NCBI GenBank assembly: GCA_903922325.1
Contig: CAIXTG010000125.1
Span: forward strand, 1 to 10,735
DNA: 10,735 nucleotides
Direction: 5' to 3'
Source of the DNA: an uncultured Actinomycetes bacterium
Lineage (GTDB): Bacteria > Actinomycetota > Actinomycetes > Nanopelagicales > Nanopelagicaceae
Shown here: piece by piece, positions 5,840 through 10,735 of the stretch
Layout of the letters: each line of letters starts with the position of its first letter
Numbering within the stretch: the stretch's first letter is position 1
Notes under the pieces: model-generated
Seen by the model: the letters and a program-made list of their open reading frames with translations, nothing else
Database searches by the model: none
Told to the model about the DNA's origin: nothing
Made by a program: the position numbers and the translations under genes

Positions 5840-7063
5840 TTAAACGGTAACGCGTACGCCTTTACCGACGACCACAATTCCGCCTGGCGATAGCGTGAAT
5901 CGCTCACGATCACGATCTAAATCAACGCCAATTTGCGCGCCTGGATCAACAATCACGCTCTTATCAAGAATCGCATTGCGAATTACTGCGCGATCACCAA
6001 TACGAACATTCGGCATTAAAACTGAGCCATCGACGAATGCACCTTTTTCAACTAATACATCGTATGAAGCAACTGTGCGGTTTACATGTCCGCCTACGAT
6101 GATTGAGCCCGCGCCAACGATGGAATCTTGCGCTAGACCGCCCTCGCTGAACTTAGCTGGCGGCAGTGAAGGTGGATTAGTAAGTAATGGCCACTCGCGG
6201 TTATAAAGATTAAAAATTGGGTGAATGGAAACTAAATCCATATGCGCATCGTAATAAGCATCGATTGAACCCACGTCGCGCCAATATCCTTTATCGCGGT
6301 CAGTTTCACCTGGCACATTATTTGTAGCAAAGTCATAAACTTTTGCGACGCCATTAGCAGTCAACATTGGAATGATGTTTGCGCCCAAGTCGTGGCGACT
6401 CTCGAGATCTTCGGAATCAAGGATTAGCGCTTCTTCCATGACATCGCGCTTAAAAATATAATTACCCATAGATACTAAACAAAGATCTGGATGTCCGGGC
6501 ATTGCCGGAGGATCACTTGGCTTCTCGTGGAAAGCTTTAATTGTTACGCCGTCTTCGGCTAATTCAATTACGCCAAATTCGTGAGCTTCAGAACGCTTCA
6601 TACGAATCGCAGCAACTGTTACACCAGCACCAGTACTCAAATGGAAATCAAACATTTGACTGGAGTCCATACGGTAAACGTGATCAGCACCGAAAACCAC
6701 AATGTGTTTAGGATTTTCATCGTGAATTAAATTGAAATTCTGCAAAATTGCATCTGCACTACCGGTATACCAACGCGGACCCAGACGTTGCTGTGCCGGA
6801 ACTGGAGTTACATAGTTTCCTAGCAAAGTAGACATGCGCCAAGTTGTAGTGATGTGGCGATCGAGTGAGTGCGACTTGTATTGCGTTAAAACTGCAATTT
6901 TGCGCATTTCAGCATTTACTAAATTTGATAAAACAAAATCTACGAGGCGGTATGAACCACCGAATGGCACCGCTGGCTTTGCTCGATCTGCTGTTAGTGG
7001 CATTAAACGCTTGCCTTCACCGCCTGCTAAGACGATTCCGAGTGGTTGTTCAAAGCGTGCCAT
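5840..7063 (-). CDS. glgC: Glucose-1-phosphate adenylyltransferase (ADP-glucose pyrophosphorylase)
   Basis: Makes ADP-glucose and pyrophosphate from ATP and glucose-1-phosphate, the committed step to glycogen and alpha-glucan. The 407 residues match bacterial GlgC. The N-terminal Rossmann-like nucleotidyltransferase domain shows IVLAGGEGKRLMPLT (10-24; Gly-rich pyrophosphorylase loop with Arg19), RAKPAVPFGG (27-36), WYTGSADAI (98-106), FGADHVYRMD (124-133; metal/ATP aspartate Asp127), FHEKPSDPP (178-186; Lys181) and VSMGNYIF (197-204). DKGYWRDVGSIDAYYDAHMDL leads into a C-terminal left-handed beta-helix of hexapeptide-like turns (about 300-407: SIVGAGSIIVGG, VLMPNVRIGDRAVI, AILDKSVIVDPGAQIG). 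It is divergent from glgA across 22 bp with overlapping -10 elements, so the two storage genes should be transcribed from one tiny intergenic region. No real Shine-Dalgarno is present, since the AGGA lies only 1-2 nt from the ATG. Confidence 0.97.
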   Translation of the reverse strand: MARFEQPLGIVLAGGEGKRLMPLTADRAKPAVPFGGSYRLVDFVLSNLVNAEMRKIAVLTQYKSHSLDRHITTTWRMSTLLGNYVTPVPAQQRLGPRWYTGSADAILQNFNLIHDENPKHIVVFGADHVYRMDSSQMFDFHLSTGAGVTVAAIRMKRSEAHEFGVIELAEDGVTIKAFHEKPSDPPAMPGHPDLCLVSMGNYIFKRDVMEEALILDSEDLESRHDLGANIIPMLTANGVAKVYDFATNNVPGETDRDKGYWRDVGSIDAYYDAHMDLVSIHPIFNLYNREWPLLTNPPSLPPAKFSEGGLAQDSIVGAGSIIVGGHVNRTVASYDVLVEKGAFVDGSVLMPNVRIGDRAVIRNAILDKSVIVDPGAQIGVDLDRDRERFTLSPGGIVVVGKGVRVTV

Positions 7064-7069
7064 GTCCTA

Positions 7070-7075
7070 ACGATA
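7070..7075 (-). promoter_or_regulatory. Candidate -10 element for leaderless glgC transcript
   Basis: On the minus strand TATCGT is followed by TAGGAC and the glgC ATG at 7063, so a start at +1 equal to the A of ATG is predicted. Its first two bases (7074-7075) are the same TA that begins the opposite-strand hexamer of glgA. A TTGACA-like -35 at 16-18 bp is not convincing. Confidence 0.5.
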
Positions 7076-7079
7076 CCCT
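7074..7079 (+). promoter_or_regulatory. Candidate -10 element for leaderless glgA transcript
   Basis: TACCCT is followed by TACCTA and the GTG start at 7086. The pair TA at 7074-7075 is shared with the glgC hexamer on the other strand. The two start codons (7063 and 7086) are each exactly 11 bp from it, so the whole 22-bp gap is a symmetric divergent promoter core. Confidence 0.5.
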
Positions 7080-7085
7080 TACCTA

Positions 7086-8249
7086 GTGAAAACGACCAGA
7101 GTTGGACTTGTTACTAAAGAGTGGCCACCGCAGGTTTATGGTGGCGCTGGCGTTCACGCAGTTCAATTAACAGAAGCGCTTCGCGATCTCGATGGTGTTT
7201 GCGTTGATGTTCATTGCTTTGGTGGTCCTCGCACTGATGGAGCTTTTGGTTATTCGACACCTGCTTCATTTGAAAGTGCCAACCCCGCTGTTCAAGCAAT
7301 CGCGACAGATTTAGATATTGCAAATAACTTGCAGAACATCGACATAATTCACAGCCACACTTGGTATGCCAACATGGCCGGCCACTTCGGTTCATTGCTT
7401 CACGGTGTCCCCCATGTGATAACTGCTCACTCGCTAGAACCGCTTCGCCCCTGGAAATCTGATCAATTAGGTGGCGGCTATCAAATTTCATCATGGGCCG
7501 AAAAGAGCGCTTACGAATCTGCCGATGCGATCATCGCGGTTAGTGACGGAATGCGCGCTGATGTTTTAGCTGCTTACCCAAACGTTGATCCAACTAAAGT
7601 CGTCACAATTCGCAATGGGGTTGATGTTGATCGTTTCAAACCAACTACCGATGCTGCGCTTTTAACTGAACTTGGAATTACCGGACACTATGCAATCTTC
7701 GTAGGTCGCATTACTCGTCAAAAAGGTCTGGCACATTTACTTCGGGCATGGCAGAACGTGCCGGCTGAATATGGCTTAGTTCTTGCTGCCGGCAGTCCTG
7801 ATGAAGAAATAATTGGTAACGAAGTAAAGGCACTTATTGAAGAACTGCAAAAAACTCGACCAAATGTAATTTGGATCCCCGATATGTTGCCTCACGAAAA
7901 ACTCTGCGCGCTATTAACTTCAGCTGATCTATTTGTTTGCCCTTCAATTTATGAACCATTGGGCATTGTTAATCTCGAAGCGATGGGCTGCGAAACTGCA
8001 GTTCTAGCAACTCGCGTTGGCGGAATTCCAGAAGTTGTTGCCGACGGCAGTACCGGCAAACTTGTGAACTATTCAGGTGATGGCGCCGCCCTTGAGCGTG
8101 ATTTAGCTGCCGCAATTATCGAGTTAATGAATCAACCAGAACTGCTTAAGCAATATGGTGAGGCAGGTCGCAAGCGCGCAGCAGCCGAATTTGGCTGGCC
8201 TGCAGTTGCGCGCGCTACCCTTGCGCTCTATCAATCGCTAATTAAATAG
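7086..8249 (+). CDS. glgA: GT4 glycogen synthase of actinobacterial type (GlgA/GlgM)
   Basis: Transfers glucose from ADP-glucose. The close mycobacterial relative (Rv1212c, GlgM) uses glucose-1-phosphate as acceptor and makes alpha-maltose-1-phosphate for the GlgE route; older annotation calls the family glycogen synthase. The sequence is strikingly similar to that family. KEWPPQVYGGAGVH at 11-24 is the N-terminal donor/acceptor loop. IIHSHTWYANMAGHF (88-102) and ITAHSLEPLRPWK (112-124) follow, then QLGGGYQISSWAEKSA and VTIRNGVD. The C-terminal GT-B domain begins near 200 with FVGRITRQKG (205-214; Arg208 and Lys213 bind the ADP phosphates), SADLFVCPSIYEPLGIVNLEAM with the EX7E pair Glu290/Glu298, then VGGIPEVVADGSTG. 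The 387 residues are normal, and about 90 shorter than GT5 GlgA of E. coli. The GTG start at 7086 puts the conserved N-terminus in place and has no Shine-Dalgarno. glgE, treS and glgB are not in the window, so the end product is unresolved. Confidence 0.93.
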   Translation: MKTTRVGLVTKEWPPQVYGGAGVHAVQLTEALRDLDGVCVDVHCFGGPRTDGAFGYSTPASFESANPAVQAIATDLDIANNLQNIDIIHSHTWYANMAGHFGSLLHGVPHVITAHSLEPLRPWKSDQLGGGYQISSWAEKSAYESADAIIAVSDGMRADVLAAYPNVDPTKVVTIRNGVDVDRFKPTTDAALLTELGITGHYAIFVGRITRQKGLAHLLRAWQNVPAEYGLVLAAGSPDEEIIGNEVKALIEELQKTRPNVIWIPDMLPHEKLCALLTSADLFVCPSIYEPLGIVNLEAMGCETAVLATRVGGIPEVVADGSTGKLVNYSGDGAALERDLAAAIIELMNQPELLKQYGEAGRKRAAAEFGWPAVARATLALYQSLIK

Positions 8250-8271
8250 CGCTGATTAACTTAAGGAATCC

Positions 8272-9144
8272 ATGTCCCGTCGCGCTTATTTTCATTTCGC
8301 TGTATCAGGCCTTTTTTGGGGTATTCCTTATCTCCTCATGAAAGTAGCAGTTGCTGATATTCCACCAGTGGTCATTGTTTGCGGCCGAGTTCTAATCGGT
8401 GCCGCAATTTTAATTCCGTTAGCAATTCATCAGAAAGTCTTAATGGATGCAATACGTGGATGGCGCTATGTATTGCCTTACGCAATTTTCGAAATGATGA
8501 TTCCCTGGATTCTCATTACTAATGCCGAAAAGAAAATCTCTTCTGGTCTTGCCGGACTCTTAATTGCCACTGTCCCAATTTGGTCAACAATTTTTGCTTC
8601 TATGAATGGTGATAAAACGGTTTGGCACAGCAAGCGACTAGTAGGCATTGCCGTTGGCTTCGTTGGTTTAGTTGGCCTAGTTGGTTACGAGAGCATCTTT
8701 GGTAACTCTGATCCGCTTTCAATTGCCATGATGCTTGTTACAGCCATGAGTTATTCATTCGCCGTCAATATGATCTCAATTAAATTACCTGACGTGTCTG
8801 GCATCGCGATTAACGGCTTAGCGATGGTCTTTACCGCCATTGTTTATCTGCCATTTATGATCGATCAGTGGCCAGCTGCAAACACAGTCTCAACAAAAGC
8901 AGCTTTATCACTAGTCACACTCGGTATTTTCTGCACTGCTTTAGCTTTTATTTCGTTCTTCATCGTGATGAAGGAGATCGGGCCAGCTCGTGCCTCTATC
9001 GGTACTTATGTAAACACCGCGGTAGCTGTCGTTTTGGGTGTACTGATTCTCTCTGAACCATTAACTCTCGGAATCATCATTGGCTTGCCGTTAGTAATGA
9101 TTGGATCATTCTTGGCTAGTCGCAAACCAACTGTTAATTCTTAG
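8272..9144 (+). CDS. EamA/DMT-family transporter, complete
   Basis: A 290-residue inner-membrane protein made of two EamA repeats. About ten hydrophobic segments are visible, roughly at 7-25, 31-51, 66-82, 91-109, 121-138, 149-169, 176-197, 210-232, 241-260 and 264-283. Family-typical features are GLFWGIPYLLMKVAV in helix 1, SSGLAGLLIATVPIWSTIFA in repeat 1, and TALAFISFFIVMKEIGPARAS followed by LSEPLTLG in repeat 2. The substrate is unknown; the family exports amino acids and other small metabolites or takes up nucleoside- and sugar-like compounds. It starts 22 bp after glgA with an AAGGA Shine-Dalgarno (8263-8267) and no -10 element of its own, so it is probably read from the glgA promoter. 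It ends in a hairpin-plus-T-run terminator. It is a different gene from the EamA gene at the left edge. No link to glycogen metabolism can be shown. Confidence 0.92.
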   Translation: MSRRAYFHFAVSGLFWGIPYLLMKVAVADIPPVVIVCGRVLIGAAILIPLAIHQKVLMDAIRGWRYVLPYAIFEMMIPWILITNAEKKISSGLAGLLIATVPIWSTIFASMNGDKTVWHSKRLVGIAVGFVGLVGLVGYESIFGNSDPLSIAMMLVTAMSYSFAVNMISIKLPDVSGIAINGLAMVFTAIVYLPFMIDQWPAANTVSTKAALSLVTLGIFCTALAFISFFIVMKEIGPARASIGTYVNTAVAVVLGVLILSEPLTLGIIIGLPLVMIGSFLASRKPTVNS

Positions 9145-9164
9145 TTTAGGAAGCTAAGTTTTTT
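9140..9164 (+). terminator. Probable intrinsic terminator of the glgA-EamA unit
   Basis: CTTAGTTT (9140-9147) can pair with AAGCTAAG (9151-9158) through eight pairs, one a G-U wobble, around the 3-nt loop AGG, and is followed directly by six Ts (9159-9164). The stem is A/T-rich, so strength is uncertain. It begins within the last codons of the transporter and its T-run overlaps the end of the convergent SDR gene. On the minus strand no comparable T-run follows, so it should act mainly on the plus strand. Confidence 0.6.
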
Positions 9165-9924
9165 AAGGCATTACCAATCCGCCGTCAACTGGCACCGTAA
9201 TTCCAGTTACATAACTAGATGCATCGCTAACTAACCAGATTAAGGTTGCAGCCAACTCTTCAGGCTCGCCTAAGCGACCAGCGGGTGCGAACATCTTGAT
9301 CATATTGACCATATCTTTAGGAAGTTCTTCGGTCATTTCAGATGGAAAGAAACCTGGGGCAAGGGCGTTTACTCGGATATTTTTTCGCCCGGTCCATTGC
9401 GCTGCTAAATCGCGTGTTAAACCAATAAGACCAGCTTTGCTAGATGCATAGGCTGCCTGCGGTAAGCCTTGCGGCTTTAAACCAAGAATGCTTGAAATAT
9501 TTACAATCGCACCGCCATTTTTATTAGCTTTAGCAAATGCCTGCGCCATCCAATAAGCGCCAAAGAGGTTTACATCGAGTACTGATCGAAATTGTTCTGG
9601 TGTTTCATGTGTTGCAGGTACAGCCGTGCCAACGCCAGCGTTATTAACCAAAATATCAACACGGCCAAACTTTTCCATTGCAAGTGCAATTAACGCATCA
9701 CATTGTTCGGGTTGAGTTACATCTGTTTGCAAGGCGGCATATTTACGCCCAGCTGCTTCAACTAAAGCACCAGTTTCAGCAAGACGGTCATTGCGTCTTG
9801 CGCCAAGAACTACATCAGCACCGGCTTCAGCAAGAGCTTTAGCAAATGCAACCCCAAGGCCAGATGATGCGCCGGTGACCACTGCGACTTTTCCATCTAA
9901 TTTAAAGCGGTCAAGAACACTCAT
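9163..9924 (-). CDS. SDR-family NAD(P)-dependent oxidoreductase
   Basis: A classical short-chain dehydrogenase/reductase of 253 residues, predicted to be cytosolic. Seen in order: TGASSGLG at 17-24 (Gly-rich cofactor loop), ARR at 42-44 after strand 2 (basic residues here often go with NADP(H), but this is not decisive), TDV at 68-70, NNAG at 94-97, Asn119, Ser145, and YASSK with catalytic Tyr159 and Lys163. It continues with NALAPGFFPSEMT and a C-terminal GRLGEPEELA...DASSYVTGITVPVDGG. The 14-residue Ser-Tyr spacing is one longer than in FabG. The start is set at ATG 9924 because GAGGAG lies 5 nt upstream; the in-frame GTG at 9930 overlaps that Shine-Dalgarno. The substrate is unknown. Relatives are annotated as gluconate 5-dehydrogenase or 3-oxoacyl-ACP reductase. 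Its divergent partner is an acyl-CoA dehydrogenase, so a 3-hydroxyacyl-CoA role is possible but unproven. Confidence 0.92.
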   Translation of the reverse strand: MSVLDRFKLDGKVAVVTGASSGLGVAFAKALAEAGADVVLGARRNDRLAETGALVEAAGRKYAALQTDVTQPEQCDALIALAMEKFGRVDILVNNAGVGTAVPATHETPEQFRSVLDVNLFGAYWMAQAFAKANKNGGAIVNISSILGLKPQGLPQAAYASSKAGLIGLTRDLAAQWTGRKNIRVNALAPGFFPSEMTEELPKDMVNMIKMFAPAGRLGEPEELAATLIWLVSDASSYVTGITVPVDGGLVMP

Positions 9925-9928
9925 ACTC

Positions 9929-9934
9929 ACTCCT
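9929..9934 (-). promoter_or_regulatory. Shine-Dalgarno that fixes the SDR start
   Basis: GAGGAG on the minus strand is followed by four to five bases and the ATG at 9924. A six-base match at this spacing argues against the upstream in-frame GTG (9930-9928), which overlaps this element. Confidence 0.7.
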
Positions 9935-9953
9935 CAAATTGGCTTTCTTTGCG

Positions 9954-9959
9954 TAAGGT
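9954..9959 (+). promoter_or_regulatory. Candidate -10 element for leaderless acyl-CoA dehydrogenase transcript
   Basis: TAAGGT is followed by TAAGGC and the ATG at 9966, the same TAnnnT-N6-start arrangement as at aroG, xylB, glgC and glgA. The AAGG at 9961-9964 is too close to the ATG to be a normal Shine-Dalgarno. Confidence 0.45.
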
Positions 9960-9961
9960 TA
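9956..9961 (-). promoter_or_regulatory. Candidate -10 element for the SDR gene
   Basis: On the minus strand TAACCT (9961 down to 9956) would place a start near 9949, giving a leader of about 25 nt that contains the GAGGAG ribosome-binding site. It overlaps the plus-strand hexamer TAAGGT of the acyl-CoA dehydrogenase within TAAGGTTA (9954-9961). Confidence 0.4.
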
Positions 9962-9965
9962 AGGC

Positions 9966-10735
9966 ATGGACTTCAACCTCAGCCCTAAGACAAGCGAATA
10001 TGCCGCGAAACTGCAAGCCTTCATGGATTCTGAGGTTTTTCCTGCTGAAGCGACCTACCACCAACAACGTGAGAACTTAATTGCACAGGGCAAGCCTCAT
10101 ACATTGCCAGCTGTTGTCGAAGATTTAAAGCTAAAGGCCAAGGCGCTTGGGTTATGGAATCTGTTTTTACCGCATTATGGTCATGGCTTATCGGTTACCG
10201 ATTATGCAACATTGGCCGAGATCACTGGTTGGTCTCCTGAAATCGCACCTGAAGCAATTAACTGCGCAGCTCCTGATACTGGCAACATGGAACTTCTCGA
10301 CATGTTCGGAAACAAAGAGCAGAAAGAACGTTGGTTACAACCTCTTCTTGATGGTCAAATTCGTTCAGCTTTTGCAATGACTGAGCCCGCTGTCGCATCA
10401 AGTGATGCTCGAAATATTCAGACCCAAATTGTTAAAGATGGCGATCACTATGTAATCAATGGAACCAAGTGGTGGACCACAGGCGCCATGGATGAGCGCT
10501 GTGAGATTTTAATTGTGATGGGTAAGACAAATCCTGCGGCCGATGATCATCACCAACAATCTATGGTGCTCGTTCCAACAAATACGCCAGGGGTTAAGGT
10601 AGTTAGAAACTTAACTGTCTTTGGTTACGTAGATCAACATGGTCATGCCGAAGTTTCATTTACAAATGTACGTGTACCGGTTGCAAATCTTCTAGGTGCT
10701 GAAGGCGAAGGGTTTGCGTTAGCACAAGCTCGACT
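9966..10735 (+). CDS. Acyl-CoA dehydrogenase, ACAD10/11-like (3' end outside window)
   Basis: FAD-dependent acyl-CoA dehydrogenase, oxidising an acyl-CoA to the 2-enoyl-CoA and passing electrons to ETF. The frame is open from ATG 9966 to the window edge, 256 codons of an expected ~400, so the catalytic glutamate and C-terminal helical domain are not visible. Present are the N-terminal helical domain (about 1-130), with LGLWNLFLPHYGHGLSVTDYA (61-81) and the NCAAPDTGNMELL segment (99-111), which I associate with the ACAD10/11 subfamily. Next is the middle beta-domain with FAMTEPAVASSDARNI (136-151; FAD/substrate-binding loop), YVINGTKWWTTGA (162-174), SMVLVPTNTPGV and VRVPVANLLGAEGEGF (235-250). 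ACAD10/11 enzymes act on unusual long, branched or 4-hydroxy acyl-CoAs; the substrate here cannot be told. It is divergent from the SDR gene across 41 bp. The start is supported by family length and a leaderless -10 match. Confidence 0.92.
   Translation, partial: MDFNLSPKTSEYAAKLQAFMDSEVFPAEATYHQQRENLIAQGKPHTLPAVVEDLKLKAKALGLWNLFLPHYGHGLSVTDYATLAEITGWSPEIAPEAINCAAPDTGNMELLDMFGNKEQKERWLQPLLDGQIRSAFAMTEPAVASSDARNIQTQIVKDGDHYVINGTKWWTTGAMDERCEILIVMGKTNPAADDHHQQSMVLVPTNTPGVKVVRNLTVFGYVDQHGHAEVSFTNVRVPVANLLGAEGEGFALAQAR

Noticed and set aside
5895..6206. 103-codon frame antisense to glgC
   Set aside because: It is a by-product of glgC codon use on the opposite strand; the translation is low in family-like features and glgC is unambiguous here.
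7114..7494. 126-codon frame antisense to glgA
   Set aside because: It is rich in His, Gln and Arg with no domain pattern and lies wholly within a conserved GT4 gene.
9925..9930. GTG start for the SDR two codons upstream
   Set aside because: It overlaps the GAGGAG Shine-Dalgarno that is well placed for the ATG at 9924.
10147..10380. 77-codon frame on + inside the acyl-CoA dehydrogenase
   Set aside because: It overlaps, in another frame, a coding region with clear acyl-CoA dehydrogenase motifs; its own translation has no recognisable domain or ribosome-binding site.
1..10735. CRISPR array, insertion sequence, phage genes, tRNA/rRNA or a novel defence or biosynthetic system
   Set aside because: No spaced direct repeats, transposase, integrase, terminal inverted repeats or RNA-gene motifs were seen, and every long frame with gene-like content is a known metabolic, transport or repair family.

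Overview
This window is a compact, gene-dense stretch of ordinary chromosomal metabolism. It holds ten protein-coding genes, with the first and last cut by the window edges, and no gap longer than about 107 bp. I see no mobile element, CRISPR array, tRNA, rRNA, defence locus or pathogenicity locus.

The gene set points to an actinobacterium: a class II (mycobacterial-type) DAHP synthase, a Corynebacterium/Mycobacterium-type GT4 glycogen synthase (GlgA/GlgM), and an actinobacterial group III phosphofructokinase. Base composition is intermediate by eye, with many A/T-ending codons, and spacing is very tight (22, 16, 12 and 9 bp gaps and one 24 bp convergent overlap). This looks like a streamlined, lower-GC actinobacterium, for example the freshwater Nanopelagicales (acI) type. 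That placement is an inference; no marker gene fixes it.

Layout from left to right. (a) On +, the end of an EamA-family transporter is followed 12 bp later by a low-specificity threonine aldolase (ltaE). (b) On -, reading right to left, come phosphofructokinase, class II DAHP synthase (aroG) and an O6-alkylguanine-DNA alkyltransferase (ogt) whose 3' end overlaps ltaE. (c) A 107 bp divergent region with a 12-bp perfect palindrome separates the phosphofructokinase from xylulokinase (xylB, +). (d) glgC (-) converges on xylB and is divergent from glgA/glgM (+) across only 22 bp. An EamA transporter follows glgA and ends in a probable intrinsic terminator. (e) An SDR oxidoreductase (-) converges on that transporter and is divergent from an ACAD10/11-like acyl-CoA dehydrogenase (+), which runs off the window.

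Together the genes describe sugar entry and carbon routing. XylB feeds xylulose into the pentose phosphate pathway. The phosphofructokinase carries the Asp104/Lys124 signature of pyrophosphate-dependent enzymes and would set fructose-6-P/fructose-1,6-bisP flux. AroG draws erythrose-4-P and phosphoenolpyruvate into aromatic amino acids. GlgC and GlgA/GlgM store glucose-1-P as ADP-glucose, maltose-1-P and alpha-glucan.

The most interesting non-coding signal is promoter architecture. Five genes (aroG, xylB, glgC, glgA, acyl-CoA dehydrogenase) each have a TAnnnT hexamer exactly 6 nt before the start codon and no convincing Shine-Dalgarno, as expected of leaderless transcripts. In two divergent pairs the opposite-strand -10 hexamers overlap. 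For glgC/glgA they share one TA dinucleotide, with both start codons exactly 11 bp from it. I did not find a wholly new gene system.
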